Positions 47,726-59,046 are shown, counted from the first letter of the stretch. The stretch: DNA of 64,000 nucleotides from Agrococcus terreus (GCF_014645235.1 NZ_BMLM01000002.1:728696-792695), one strand, 5' to 3'. The notes: generated from the letters alone by a model not told the origin. A program made the numbers and translations.

Positions 47726-48868
47726 ATGGCCGCCATCAACCTCGGCAGCACCGGCCTGCCCGGCGGCACCGCCACCGCGCGCCGCCGCGGCCGCTTCCAC
47801 CGCCTCGCGGTCGCCGACGTGCGGCCGCTCACCGCCGACTCCGTCGAGGTCACCTTCGCCGTGCCCGAGGAGCTCCAGCACGAGTACGCGTACGTCGCCG
47901 GCCAGCACCTCGCGCTGCGGGCGAGCGTCGACGGGCAGGAGCTGCGCCGCAGCTACTCCATCTGCCGCCCGCCGGTGCCCGGATCCATCTCGGTCGCGAT
48001 CAAGCGCGACCTCGGCGGACGGTTCTCCACCTGGGCGAACGAGGAGCTGCAGCCCGGCACCGAGATCGATGTCATGAGCCCGCAGGGCACGTTCGTGTCG
48101 AGCCTCGACACGCTCGCCGGCGCGCACGTGGTCGGCATCGCGGCAGGCTCGGGCATCACGCCGATGATGGCGCTCGCGCACGAGGTGCTCGCGGGCTCTC
48201 CCGACGCCACGTTCTCGCTCGTGTTCTCGAACCGGTCGACGCTCGACGTGATGTTCGTCGAGGAGCTCGCCGACCTCAAGGACCGCTACCCCGCCCGCCT
48301 CGCGCTGCACCACGTGCTCTCGCGCGAGCAGCGCGCGTCGCCGCTCATGTCGGGGCGCATCGACGAGGAGCGGCTGCGCGCGATCCTGTCGTCGATCATC
48401 CGGCCGGAGTCGGTGGACGAGTGGTTCCTGTGCGGCCCGTTCGAGCTCGTGCAGCTGTGCCGCGACGTGCTCGCCGACGTGGGCGTCGACCCGGCGCACG
48501 TGCGCTTCGAGCTCTTCACCACCGGCCGGCCGCTCGACGCGGGCGGCGACCGCGGGCGGCCGGTGGAGGCGAAGGCCGGCGAGGACACCTGGACGCTCGA
48601 CTTCACCCTCGACGGCCAGTCGTCGCAGGTGCAGAGCCCCGTCGCGGCGCGCGAGTCGATCCTCAACGCGGCGCTGCGCGTGCGGCCCGACGTGCCGTTC
48701 GCGTGCGCGGGCGGCGTCTGCGGCACGTGCCGCGCACGAGTCGTGGAGGGCAGCGTCTCGATGAGCGAGAACTACGCCCTCGAGCCCGACGAGCTGGAGC
48801 GCGGCTACGTGCTCACCTGCCAGTCGCACCCGAAGGGCGAGCGCGTCGTGGTCGACTACGACGTCTGA
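47726..48868 (+). CDS. paaE: PaaE, reductase component of phenylacetyl-CoA epoxidase
   Basis: A 380-residue FAD/NADPH/2Fe-2S reductase that feeds electrons to PaaA. FAD-binding motif RRSYSICRPP (about 73-82), NADP-binding GIAAGSGITPMMALA (about 139-153) and WFLCGPFELVQ; the C-terminal plant-type ferredoxin (about 285-380) carries CAGGVCGTCRARVVEG and VLTCQSHP, giving the four iron-ligand cysteines. ATG 47726 comes 16 bases after paaD, with GGGAGGGCAC as Shine-Dalgarno region. Confidence 0.97.
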   Translation: MAAINLGSTGLPGGTATARRRGRFHRLAVADVRPLTADSVEVTFAVPEELQHEYAYVAGQHLALRASVDGQELRRSYSICRPPVPGSISVAIKRDLGGRFSTWANEELQPGTEIDVMSPQGTFVSSLDTLAGAHVVGIAAGSGITPMMALAHEVLAGSPDATFSLVFSNRSTLDVMFVEELADLKDRYPARLALHHVLSREQRASPLMSGRIDEERLRAILSSIIRPESVDEWFLCGPFELVQLCRDVLADVGVDPAHVRFELFTTGRPLDAGGDRGRPVEAKAGEDTWTLDFTLDGQSSQVQSPVAARESILNAALRVRPDVPFACAGGVCGTCRARVVEGSVSMSENYALEPDELERGYVLTCQSHPKGERVVVDYDV

Positions 48869-48970
48869 CGCCTCCGCTTTCGCAGGCTCAGCGGCGAGCA
48901 GACGAGATAGTCCCGCCCGCGCGCCGCAGAGCCTGCAATCGTGGACCCAGCACCGAACGAAGGAGTCCGG

Positions 48971-49744
48971 ATGATCGACCTCACCATCGACGGCGGCGTC
49001 GCCGAGATCGCGCTCGCCGCCCCCGAGAAGCGGAACGCGCTCGACGAGGCGGCAATCGCCGAGCTGTCGGATGCGTACGCCGAGGCCGAGCGGGCGGGCG
49101 TCCGCGCGCTCGTGCTGCGCGGCGAGGGCAAGGGCTTCTGCGCGGGCCGCGACATCAGCCGCGTCGACCCGCGCGACGACGACGTGGAGGGGTTCCTCGC
49201 CGGCCGCGTCCAGCCGCTCCTCGAGCGCATGAGCGCGTTCCCCGCGCCCACGTTCGCGGCCGCGCACGGCGCCGCGCTCGGCGTGGGCCTCGGCCTGCTC
49301 ATCGCCACCGACGTCGTGTACGTCGCCGAGACCGCGAAGCTCGGCAGCCCCTTCGCGGCGCTCGGCGCGACCCTCGACTCCGGCGGCCACGCGCTCTTCG
49401 TCGAGCGGCTCGGCGCGCACCGCACGCTCGACCTCATCTACTCCGGCCGGCTCATGACGGGCGCGGAGGCGGTGGCGGCGGGCCTGTTCTCGCAGGTGCT
49501 GCCCGACGACGAGCTGCTCGACGCCACGCGCGCCGCGGCCTCCCGCGCCGCCGAGGGACCCACGCAGGCGTTCCTCGCCTCGAAGCGGCTCGTGGCGCAG
49601 CTGCGCGACGAGCGGCTCGGGCTGTGGCGCTCGATGGCCGACGAGAACGTCGCGCAGGCGGCGCTCTGCGACACCGACGACTACCGCGAGGGCTTCGCCG
49701 CGTTCCAGCAGAAGCGGCCGCCGGTCTTCACCGGTCGCTCCTGA
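48971..49744 (+). CDS. paaG: Ring-1,2-epoxyphenylacetyl-CoA isomerase (PaaG-like)
   Basis: A 257-residue crotonase-fold isomerase that converts the epoxide to oxepin-CoA. It shows GEGKGFCAGRDISRVDPRDD with the catalytic Asp region and AAHGAALGVGLGLLIATDVV as oxyanion hole; the end FAAFQQKRPPVFTG is usual for PaaG. ATG 48971 follows AAGGAG by five bases. It lies 102 bases after paaE, so it may share the paaABCDE message or have its own promoter. A PaaF-type hydratase role cannot be fully excluded from sequence. Confidence 0.88.
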   Translation: MIDLTIDGGVAEIALAAPEKRNALDEAAIAELSDAYAEAERAGVRALVLRGEGKGFCAGRDISRVDPRDDDVEGFLAGRVQPLLERMSAFPAPTFAAAHGAALGVGLGLLIATDVVYVAETAKLGSPFAALGATLDSGGHALFVERLGAHRTLDLIYSGRLMTGAEAVAAGLFSQVLPDDELLDATRAAASRAAEGPTQAFLASKRLVAQLRDERLGLWRSMADENVAQAALCDTDDYREGFAAFQQKRPPVFTGRS

Positions 49745-49794
49745 CCCCCTGGACGGGTGGCCGCCGCGTCGGCGGCGAGCCGTACGCTCGCCGC

Positions 49795-50535
49795 ATGACC
49801 ACCGCCGACGGGCGCCTCGACGGGCGCGACCGCCTCGCGCGGCTCGCGCAGCTGCAGGGCGGGTTCCTCGCGAGCGCCGAGCGCGCCGACCCCGCCACGA
49901 AGGTGCCCTCGTGCGGCCGCTGGGACGTGCGGCAGCTCGTCGTGCACCTCTCGCGCATCCACCACTGGGCCGCCGCGCAGGCGGCGCGGCGGCAGGAGGT
50001 GCCGCTCGGCCGCGGCCCGTTCGACCTGCCGGCGCTCTACGCCGAGTGCGCGGCGGAGCTGCGCGACGCGCTCGCAACGCTCGACCACGATGCGCGCGCC
50101 TGGACGCTGCTCGACGACGGCGTGCCGAAGGCCGAGCAGACCGGCACCGTGCGCTTCTGGCACCGGCGCCAGCTGCTCGAGACGCTCGTGCACCTCTGGG
50201 ACCTCCGCACCGCCACGGGCGAGGGCTACGACGGCGACGACGCCGACTGGCTCGACTGCCTCGACGAGGTGGTCGGCACGATGCATCCGCGCCAGGTGCG
50301 CCTCGGCCGCATCCCGGCGCCGGCCGCGCGCATCGTGCTCGCGCCCGACGAGGTCGAGCGTCGCTGGACGCTGACGGGCGCGTCGGCGGATGCGCCCGAG
50401 GCGGTCGTGCGCGGCCCTGTCCGCTCGCTCGCGCTGCTCGTGTGGGGCCGTGATCACCTCGGCGACGCGACCCTCCGCGTCAAGGGCGATCGAGCGCTCG
50501 TCGCGGCCGAGCTCGCGCACGGAATGACGCCGTGA
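49795..50535 (+). CDS. Maleylpyruvate isomerase-family (mycothiol-dependent-type) protein
   Basis: A 246-residue protein of the actinobacterial TIGR03083-type family: N-terminal DinB-like four-helix domain (about 1-150) with WDVRQLVVHLSRIHHWAAAQ and FWHRRQLLETLVHLWDLRTA supplying metal-binding histidines, and a C-terminal SCP-2-like domain (about 165-246). Members use mycothiol for isomerase or transferase reactions; the substrate is unknown. ATG 49795 is preceded by TACGCT and six bases, leaderless, so it is a separate transcript from the paa genes. Confidence 0.87.
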   Translation: MTTADGRLDGRDRLARLAQLQGGFLASAERADPATKVPSCGRWDVRQLVVHLSRIHHWAAAQAARRQEVPLGRGPFDLPALYAECAAELRDALATLDHDARAWTLLDDGVPKAEQTGTVRFWHRRQLLETLVHLWDLRTATGEGYDGDDADWLDCLDEVVGTMHPRQVRLGRIPAPAARIVLAPDEVERRWTLTGASADAPEAVVRGPVRSLALLVWGRDHLGDATLRVKGDRALVAAELAHGMTP

Positions 50536-50631
50536 CGCGCGGCCCGATCCGCGTCCTGACCGGCGACTTCGCTGAGCCTGCCGTCATCCGCGCGTCACGC
50601 GAGGGGTACGCGCATGCACCATGATGGAGGG

Positions 50632-51345
50632 GTGACCATCCCGAACGCGGTTCCGCTCGGCCAGCCGCTCGTCGGCGCGTCGTTCGGGCAGGCCGTGCGC
50701 CGCTTCTTCCAGCAGTACGTGGGCTTCTCGGGACGCGCGAGCCGCAGCGAGTTCTGGTGGGCCGTGCTGTTCACCCAGCTCGTGATGCTCCTGCCGGTCG
50801 GCGCCCTCATGGTCACCCTCGTCGCGGTGATGCCAGGCATCGCGGCGGCCGAGGCCGCCGGCAGCTCGGCCCGGGTCGACGACGCGGCGATCCTGGGCGC
50901 CGTGACCACGCTGCTCGTCGTCTCCGGCGTCGTCGTGATCGCCTCGTTCGCCCTCGCGCTGCCGACGTACGCCCTCATGTGGCGCCGCCTGCAGGACGCG
51001 AACTTCCACGGCGCGTTCGCGCTCCTGTCGCTCGTGGGCCTCAGCATCGTGCCGTTCGTCATGGCGTTCTTCCCGTCGAGCCCGCTCTCGATCCGCTTCG
51101 ACCCCGCCGCGCGCGCCGCGGCATGGGGGCAGCCCGTGGCGCCCGTGCCCGCGGGGGGTCCCGCGCACCCGGCCTCCGGCACGTGGACGGCGCCCGTCGC
51201 CGCGCCCGCCTACGACCCGGCGTTCGGGCAGCCCTCAGCGCCCTACGGCGGCGCGGTCTACGGCGGCGCCCCCTACGGCGACCCGGTCGAGCAGCCGTAC
51301 GGACCGCCGCCCGCCAGCGGCCCGTACGACGCCCCGCGCGGCTGA
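50632..51345 (+). CDS. DUF805 family membrane protein
   Basis: A 237-residue protein. DUF805 starts with QQYVGFSGRASRSEFWWAVL and ends with ALMWRRLQDANFHG; three to four membrane helices lie between and after. The C-terminal 75 residues are Pro/Tyr/Gly-rich (YGGAVYGGAPYGDP) and probably disordered. Function unknown. The GTG at 50632 is preferred because CATGAT lies exactly six bases upstream; an ATG at 50614 is in frame but lies before that element. Confidence 0.82.
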   Translation: MTIPNAVPLGQPLVGASFGQAVRRFFQQYVGFSGRASRSEFWWAVLFTQLVMLLPVGALMVTLVAVMPGIAAAEAAGSSARVDDAAILGAVTTLLVVSGVVVIASFALALPTYALMWRRLQDANFHGAFALLSLVGLSIVPFVMAFFPSSPLSIRFDPAARAAAWGQPVAPVPAGGPAHPASGTWTAPVAAPAYDPAFGQPSAPYGGAVYGGAPYGDPVEQPYGPPPASGPYDAPRG

Positions 51346-51382
51346 GCCGCGCCGCTCCTCGGGCGGCCGTGCCGCGGCCGGC

Positions 51383-51817
51383 TCAGCGCTCGAGCGGCAC
51401 CGCGACGAGCGGGTCGCCGCCGTCGGTCCACAGCTGCGCGCCCGGCACCGTCGCGGCCGCGAGGTGCGCGAGCGCCTGCGCCTCGAGCTCGGGATGCCGG
51501 CCGTCGAGCGCGCCGACGCGGATCGCGACCACGAGGTCGTAGGGCGCCTCGCCGCGCGGCAGGCGCAGGGTCTCGGCCGCCGCCACGCGGAACCGCACGC
51601 CCGGCACGTCGCACGAGCGCTCCGCCGCGGCGATCGCGGCCGGCGAGCGGTCGACCCCGAGCACGGCGCCGCCGCCGGGCTCCCCCGCACCCACCCGCTC
51701 GGCGATCGCGCGGGCGAGCGCGCCCGGTCCGCACCCCACCTCGAGCACCCGCATCCCGCGCTCGAGCGGGAGCGCCGCGAGGGCCGCGGCGAGCCGGGGC
51801 GAGAGCGTCGCTGCCAT
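51383..51817 (-). CDS. Short class I SAM-dependent methyltransferase
   Basis: A 144-residue protein with methyltransferase motif I MRVLEVGCGPGALARAIAE, motif II LGVDRSPAAI and motif IV-like PYDLVVAIRVG. It stops soon after the fourth strand, so it is shorter than most class I enzymes (about 200-280 residues) and may lack a substrate cap. The ATG at 51817 is preceded by GACCGT and seven bases. It follows the ClpC-like gene on the same strand after a 169-bp gap that contains a GACCCGATCGC inverted repeat (51897-51907 with 51942-51952). Confidence 0.75.
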   Translation of the reverse strand: MAATLSPRLAAALAALPLERGMRVLEVGCGPGALARAIAERVGAGEPGGGAVLGVDRSPAAIAAAERSCDVPGVRFRVAAAETLRLPRGEAPYDLVVAIRVGALDGRHPELEAQALAHLAAATVPGAQLWTDGGDPLVAVPLER

Positions 51818-51896
51818 GGGCACGACGGTCGCACACGGCCGGGCGGAGGGCAAGGGGCCACCCGACCGTCCGGCCGAGGCGCGCCTCGCGTCCGCC

Positions 51897-51952
51897 GACC
51901 CGATCGCCCGGACGGGACCCCGCACACCGGGGCCGCGTCGTGCGATCGGGTC
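51897..51952. terminator. Inverted repeat after the ClpC-like gene
   Basis: GACCCGATCGC (51897-51907) pairs perfectly with 51942-51952; the 34-base centre has its own ACCCCG/CGGGG pairing. It lies 35 bases past the ClpC-like stop codon, so it is a probable terminator of that gene; no T-run. Confidence 0.6.
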
Positions 51953-51986
51953 CACCTGAGGCGTCGGCCGACCCGACCGCCGCGCG

Positions 51987-54509
<2,523 letters not shown>

Positions 54510-54549
54510 TGGTGCATCCCCCTGGTCGAAGTCTGGCTCTGCGGTCGAA

Positions 54550-54570
54550 CTTGAGTCTGCTCGACTCAGG
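54550..54570. promoter_or_regulatory. HAIR box (HspR operator) at the ClpC-like gene
   Basis: CTTGAGT-N7-ACTCAGG, one mismatch from the perfect clpB site. On the minus strand the -10-like CATACC abuts it just as TAAACT abuts the clpB box, so the geometry of the two promoters is the same. Confidence 0.9.
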
Positions 54571-54655
54571 TATGAACGCGCTGAGGATGCGACCATTCCC
54601 GGCGGGGGGGCCGGTCGCGTTCGCCGGGAGCGGACGCGACCGGCCCGCATCGCCG

Positions 54656-55066
54656 TCAGGCGCCCGACACCACGTCGAGGACCCAGACGATGCCGAAGCG
54701 GTCCGCGACCATGCCGTACAGGGGCGACCAGCCCGAGGGGCCGAGCTCGACGACGACCTCGCCGGACGACGCGAGGCGCCCCCAGTAGCCGGCGATCTCC
54801 TCCGCGTCGGCGCTCCGCACCGAGACGAACATGGCATTGGTCCCGCGCTCGAAGGGCATCGACGGCGGCACGTCGTACGCCATCACGTGCACGCCACGCG
54901 CACCGCGCAGCTCGCCGAAGACGATCTGCTCGGTGTCGGGGTTGCGCGGGTCCTGGGCCTGGCCGTACGTGAAGGCGGCGACCTCGCCGCCGAACACGTC
55001 CCGGTAGTGGTCGAGCGCGGCGCGGGCGTCGCCGCGGAAGTTCAGGTGGATGGTGCTGGTGGCCAT
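54656..55066 (-). CDS. PhnB/VOC-superfamily protein
   Basis: A 136-residue PhnB-like (3-demethylubiquinone-9-3-methyltransferase-like) vicinal-oxygen-chelate-fold protein: STIHLNFRGDARAALDHYRD, then FGGEVAAFTYGQ, GTNAMFVSVRSADAEEI and the end MVADRFGIVWVLDV. These proteins are dimers of unknown role. ATG 55066 follows GAGGAGCC. It is divergent from a WYL regulator 100 bases away, a common pairing of a stress-type enzyme with its controller. Confidence 0.87.
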   Translation of the reverse strand: MATSTIHLNFRGDARAALDHYRDVFGGEVAAFTYGQAQDPRNPDTEQIVFGELRGARGVHVMAYDVPPSMPFERGTNAMFVSVRSADAEEIAGYWGRLASSGEVVVELGPSGWSPLYGMVADRFGIVWVLDVVSGA

Positions 55067-55166
55067 GGTCGGCTCCTCGTCGTCGGGCGCGACCATCGCG
55101 CCGTCGAGAGCACGGTCCCAGCAGAAGCGGTCAGCTCCTGTCCGCCACTTGCAGCATCATGGGGCC

Positions 55167-56117
55167 GTGGCCGCCTCCGATCGCATGCTCGCGCTGCTCT
55201 CGCTGCTGCAGGCCCGCCGCGACTGGCCGGGCACCGAGCTCGCCCGCAGGCTCGGCGTGAGCGAGCGCACCGTGCGGCGCGACGTCGACCGGCTGCGCGG
55301 CATGGGCTATCGCGTCGAGGCCGCGAAGGGGCCCGCAGGCGGGTACCGGCTCGATGCCGGCGGCGCGCTGCCGCCGCTCCTCTTCGACGACGAGCAGGCG
55401 GTGGCGCTCGGCGTCGCGCTCGCCCAGTCCGCCATCGCCGGTCCGGACCTGCGGGATGCTGCGGCGCGCGCGAGAGCCACGCTGCGCCAGGTGCTCCCGG
55501 GCCACCTGCGCGAGCGGCTCGACGCCCTCACTGCGGCCGTCGACCAGGCAGTGCCGGAGACCGCGACGCGCGTGGATCCGGCCGTCCTCCACAATGCGGC
55601 CGCCGCGGTCGATGGCCGCCGCACCCTGCGCATCGCCTACGGCGGTCGCGACGAGCCGCGGCGCATCGAGCCGCATCGGCTCGTGCTGCGCGACGGCCGG
55701 TGGTACCTCGTCGCATGGGACCTCGGCCCCGCCGGCTGGCGACTGCTGCGCGTCGACCGCGTCCGGATCCTCGGCGGCGCCGGCCGCCCCTTCCGTCCGA
55801 GGCGGATCCCCGGCGGTGATGCGCTGCGCTTCGTCGAGTCGCGGATGCGGGGCGGCGGGTACGACGGCCGCTGGCCGTGCATCGGCAGCGTCGAGCTCCT
55901 GCTCCCCGCGAGCGAGGTCGAGCCCTTCGCGGGTGACGGCACCGTGGAGCGGCTCGACGACGACCGCTGCCGGGTGACGCTCGGCGCCTGGTCGTGGCCC
56001 GCGCTCGCGGCGCGCTTCGCGACCTTCGACGCCCCGTTCGTGTCGCCGCGGCCGCGGGCGCTCATGGAGGCGTGCGAGATCCTCGCCGCGCGCCTCGCCA
56101 GCGCCGCGGCGCGGTGA
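55167..56117 (+). CDS. HTH-WYL (DeoR/YafY-like) transcription regulator
   Basis: A 316-residue regulator. The N-terminal HTH_11 (about 5-60) reads LSLLQARRDWPGTELARRLG then VSERTVRRDVDRLRGMGYRV; the central/C-terminal WYL domain (about 140-225, IEPHRLVLRDGRWYLVAWD) senses a ligand, possibly a nucleic-acid or nucleotide, and a WCX extension follows. The GTG at 55167 is preceded by CATCAT and six bases. Divergent from the PhnB-like gene, its probable target. Confidence 0.9.
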   Translation: MAASDRMLALLSLLQARRDWPGTELARRLGVSERTVRRDVDRLRGMGYRVEAAKGPAGGYRLDAGGALPPLLFDDEQAVALGVALAQSAIAGPDLRDAAARARATLRQVLPGHLRERLDALTAAVDQAVPETATRVDPAVLHNAAAAVDGRRTLRIAYGGRDEPRRIEPHRLVLRDGRWYLVAWDLGPAGWRLLRVDRVRILGGAGRPFRPRRIPGGDALRFVESRMRGGGYDGRWPCIGSVELLLPASEVEPFAGDGTVERLDDDRCRVTLGAWSWPALAARFATFDAPFVSPRPRALMEACEILAARLASAAAR

Positions 56118-56127
56118 CGCCGAGGCG

Positions 56128-56562
56128 TCAGCCCGCCGCGCGCCGCACGAGCTCGGCGATGCGGTCGCGCGTGGCCTTCGACGTGCCCACCACGGCGAAG
56201 GAGGCCGGCCACAGCTCGCCGTCGTCGAGCGCCGCCTGGTCCTGGAAGCCGAGCGTGCCGTAGCGCGAGTCGAACTTCGAGGCCTGCTGGTAGAACACCA
56301 GCACCTTGCCGTCGCGCGCGTAGGACGGGAAGCCGTACCAGGTCCTCGGGTCGAGGTCGGGGGCCACCTCGGTGACGACCTCGTGGATCATCTGCGCGAT
56401 CGCCCTGTCGGGCTCCGGCAGCTCGGCGATCGCGTCGACGCAGTCCTGCGCCTCACGCTCCTTCTTGCTGCCGCCCGTGCGGCTCGCCTGCTTCTTGAGC
56501 TCGGCCGCGCGCTGCTTGACCGCCGCGCGCTCCTCCTTCGAGAGCGTGTCGTCGCCCGCCAT
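56128..56562 (-). CDS. DUF1801-like protein
   Basis: A 144-residue soluble protein. The N-terminal third is a Lys/Glu/Ala-rich helix (KEERAAVKQRAAELKKQAS); the rest matches the YdhG/DUF1801 fold, with WYGFPSYARDGKVLVFYQQA and SRYGTLGFQD, close to proteins annotated as iron chaperone (frataxin-like) or DUF1801. Function unknown. ATG 56562 follows GAGGAGGAC. Ends 10 bases from the convergent WYL regulator. Confidence 0.78.
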   Translation of the reverse strand: MAGDDTLSKEERAAVKQRAAELKKQASRTGGSKKEREAQDCVDAIAELPEPDRAIAQMIHEVVTEVAPDLDPRTWYGFPSYARDGKVLVFYQQASKFDSRYGTLGFQDQAALDDGELWPASFAVVGTSKATRDRIAELVRRAAG

Positions 56563-56987
56563 GTCGTCCTCCTCGTCGTCGCGCGCCCTGCGCTGCTCCG
56601 ATCATGGCGCGGCCGTGCCCGCGGCGCTTCTCCGATCCTGCTCGGCCGGCAGCGCGGGTGGACCCCGCGATCGCCCCGGCGCTCGGCCCCGCTTACCGAC
56701 GGCTCGGCGCGCCACAGGGGCGGAGCGCCCCCGCGCCCCGCCCCTGTGCCCGAGCGCGCTCGGGCCGGCTGCCCGCCGACGCCGCCCCCGGCGCCGGCTC
56801 CCGGCAGCCGCGTCGGGCAGGGCCGCCGCGCCGTGCACGCGGCCGGCGACCCTCGCCTCCATCCCATCGGAGCGGCGTCCGCCGCGCAGGGCGGCGCGTC
56901 ACACGGCGTCACGCACGGCGACGGCCGCCCCGCGCGATGCGGAGCGGCCGTCGGATCCGAGCGCCGGAGGACCGGCGACGGGATGGG
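56563..56987. other. 425-bp gap without a convincing gene
   Basis: Extremely GC-rich spacer between two leftward genes. It contains a hairpin CACAGGGGCGG (56713-56723) with 56738-56748 and several CCGC-rich runs. Open frames exist on both strands, but none has a start signal, and their products are Arg/Pro/Ala-rich junk. Upstream signals for the DUF1801 gene lie at its left end. Confidence 0.6.
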
Positions 56988-57527
56988 TCAGCGCGGGTGG
57001 ACGCCCTCGGCGATCTCCTCGAGCACCTTGTCGTTGAAGGCGGGGAGGTCGTCGGGCGTGCGGCTCGAGACGAGGCCCTGGTCGGTCACGACCTCCTCGT
57101 CGACCCACGTCGCGCCCGCGTTCCGGAGGTCGGTCCGCAGCGTCGGGTAGCTCGTGATCGTCCGCCCGTCGACGGCGCCGGCCTCGATGAGGATCCAGGC
57201 GCCGTGGCAGATGACGCCGATCGGCTTGCCGCTCTCGACGAAGCGCTTGACGAGCGCCACGGAGGGCTCGTCGATGCGCAGGTGGTCGGCGTTCACGACG
57301 CCGCCGGGCAGCACGAGCGCGTCGAAGTCGTCGGCGCTCGCGTCGGACGACACCGCGTCCACTGCCTGGGTGTGGCCGTTCTTGCCCTCGACCTGCCCGG
57401 CCTCGGGGGCGATGAGCGTCGGCGTGCCGCCGGCACCCTGCACCGCCTCCCAGGGGCTCGTGAGCTCGGAGTCCTCGAAGCCGTCCGTCAGCACGAACGC
57501 GACCTTCTTGCCGGTGATGTCGGCCAT
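56988..57527 (-). CDS. DJ-1/PfpI family protein
   Basis: A 179-residue class I glutamine-amidotransferase-like protein. The nucleophile elbow PIGVICHGAWILIEAG holds the catalytic Cys (about 108), with the acidic residue in DGFEDSELTSP and LVLPGGVVNADHLR as flanking motifs. Relatives are described as Pfp-type peptidases, deglycases or general stress proteins; the activity is disputed in the family. ATG 57527 follows AAGGAG by seven bases. Single gene. Confidence 0.93.
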   Translation of the reverse strand: MADITGKKVAFVLTDGFEDSELTSPWEAVQGAGGTPTLIAPEAGQVEGKNGHTQAVDAVSSDASADDFDALVLPGGVVNADHLRIDEPSVALVKRFVESGKPIGVICHGAWILIEAGAVDGRTITSYPTLRTDLRNAGATWVDEEVVTDQGLVSSRTPDDLPAFNDKVLEEIAEGVHPR

Positions 57528-57692
57528 GGTGGTGCTCCTTCCAATGGGGTTCTGGGTACGGTCCGCGACGCTATCGACCGGGTCTGGACGGCGCGTGTGC
57601 GGCGCCGATGCGCGGGCCGTGCGCGGCGCCACCCCTGGTCCTGCGGGCCGTCGCGCTTGCCGGGCGCGACGGCCGGATGCGACGATGCGGGC

Positions 57693-58400
57693 GTGGCAGA
57701 GCCGGAGGTCGACGCGCTCGTCGAGCACCTCCGCTCGCTCGCGACCGACGCCGAGCGGGCGAAGCTCGAGCGCGCGCTCGCCGACCGCACCGGGACCGAG
57801 GTGCTGGGCGTGCGGATGGGCGCGGTGTTCGCGCTCGCCGACGAGCACCTGGGCCTCTCGCGCGATGCGCTGCGGGAGCTCCTGCGCCGCCCCGAGCACG
57901 AGGCGCGCGTGCTGGCGCTCAGCGTGCTCGGCCGTCGCGCGAAGCGGCTGCGGCCCGACGACCCGCAGCTGCGCGCCGACGCCGACCTCTACCTGGCCGA
58001 GCACGACCGCGTCGTCTCGTGGGACCTCGTCGACGTCGCGGCGCCGTACGTGCTCGGCCGCCTCGCGCTCGGCGGCGACCGCGCCGACGTCGAGGCGCTC
58101 GCCGCATCCGACGACCCGCTGCGCCGGCGCAGCGCGCTCATGGCGGCGCTGACGCTCGTGCGGCGGGGCGAGACGGCGGATGCGGTGCGGCTGGCGATCG
58201 GTGCGCTCGGCAGCGGCGCCGAGCAGCTGGAGCGCACCGCGGGCGCCCTGCTGCGGGAGGTCGGCAAGGCCGACGAGGCGCTGCTCGTGGCGACGCTGGA
58301 GCGGCACGCGCCGGCGATGAGCGCCATCGCGCTGCGCTTCGCGACGGAGCGGCTGGAGCCCGCCGAGCGGGCGCGCCTGCGGGCGCTGCGCGCCGCCTGA
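57693..58400 (+). CDS. AlkD-like HEAT-repeat protein (DNA alkylation repair family)
   Basis: A 235-residue all-helical protein with HEAT-like repeats. The segment LGVRMGAVFALADEHLGLSR, then HEARVLALSVLGRRA, and the W-D-x-V-D motif in VVSWDLVDVAAPYVLG are typical of AlkD-like DNA glycosylases, which excise N3- and N7-alkylated purines. Whether the catalytic Asp is kept cannot be decided without alignment. The GTG at 57693 is preceded by GACGAT and six bases. Divergent from the DJ-1 gene. Confidence 0.78.
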   Translation: MAEPEVDALVEHLRSLATDAERAKLERALADRTGTEVLGVRMGAVFALADEHLGLSRDALRELLRRPEHEARVLALSVLGRRAKRLRPDDPQLRADADLYLAEHDRVVSWDLVDVAAPYVLGRLALGGDRADVEALAASDDPLRRRSALMAALTLVRRGETADAVRLAIGALGSGAEQLERTAGALLREVGKADEALLVATLERHAPAMSAIALRFATERLEPAERARLRALRAA

Positions 58401-58698
58401 GCGAGCGCTCGCCGCCGCATCCCGCCCTGCCGCATGTGGGCGGCCGGGCATACCGTCGAGGTGCGTCGGGAGGCCGGCCCGGCGCGGGCCGAGCGCCGCC
58501 GAACGTGCGGCGCGGGAGCACCACGGAGGCGACGATGGGCACCGCGAACGACACGCGTGTAGTTCCCCTCCGGCGTGTCGCGGAGATCCGTCGAGGACGT
58601 CTGCACAGCTGTGCGCGGCCGCTGTCCACAGCCGATTCCGCGCCGTTCCGCGGCGGGAATGACACCTGTGGAGTTCTTGTTGACACAGGTGTGGAGAA
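58401..58698. other. Upstream half of the nrd control region
   Basis: No gene is convincing here. The first 150 bases are GC-rich spacer. From 58620 on the composition drops and DnaA-box-like motifs appear: CTGTCCACA (58622-58630), AACTCCACA on the minus strand (58667-58675) and TTCTCCACA on the minus strand (58690-58698). ACACCTGT (58663-58670) is repeated inverted at 58685-58692. A TTGACA lies at 58680-58685. Confidence 0.5.
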
Positions 58699-58746
58699 AC
58701 ACACCATGTTGTGGCGTTGCTCCGCGGCAGACCCCACATATAGTGG
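58699..58746 (+). promoter_or_regulatory. Paired NrdR boxes and nrdH promoter
   Basis: Box 1 ACACACCATGTTGTGG (58699-58714) and box 2 ACCCCACATATAGTGG (58731-58746) fit the ACACwAyATnwwGTGT consensus with two and three mismatches. Their starts are 32 bases apart, the three-turn spacing typical of NrdR. TATAGT inside box 2 (58739-58744), with TTGCTC 16 bases before it (58717-58722), is the likely promoter, so NrdR-dATP would cover the -10. Confidence 0.87.
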
Positions 58747-58818
58747 GAGCCCGGCCCCGGCCGGACCGCTCAGGCACCCAGCACCAGCACCACCCCAGTT
58801 CACGAGGGAGAGCAGCAC

Positions 58819-59046
58819 ATGACCGTCACCGTCTACTCCAAGCCGGCTTGCGTCCAGTGCACGATGACCACCCGCGCGCTCGACGCGCAGGGCATCGAGT
58901 ACGAGATCTTCGACGTCACCGCCGACGACAAGGCGCTGCAGACCGTCAAGGAGCTCGGCTACATGCAGGCCCCGGTCGTCATCGCCGACCAGGACCACTG
59001 GTCGGGCTTCCAGCCCGACCGCATCAAGGCGATCGTCGCGGCCTGA
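58819..59046 (+). CDS. nrdH: NrdH glutaredoxin-like electron donor
   Basis: A 75-residue thioredoxin-fold protein with redox centre PACVQCTMT (Cys11 and Cys14) and the C-terminal WSGFQPDRI motif specific to NrdH. It is reduced by thioredoxin reductase and passes electrons to NrdE. ATG 58819 follows GGGAGAG. First gene of nrdHIEF, behind paired NrdR boxes. Confidence 0.98.
   Translation: MTVTVYSKPACVQCTMTTRALDAQGIEYEIFDVTADDKALQTVKELGYMQAPVVIADQDHWSGFQPDRIKAIVAA

Noticed and set aside
56563-56987. Possible pseudogene in the 425-bp gap
   Set aside because: No stretch resembles a protein family in any frame; base runs are simply GC-rich with a hairpin.
58534-58822. Small ORF with GGAGG and ATG just upstream of nrdH
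   Set aside because: It reads straight through the nrd promoter and both NrdR boxes and ends inside the nrdH start; its composition is unlike coding sequence here.
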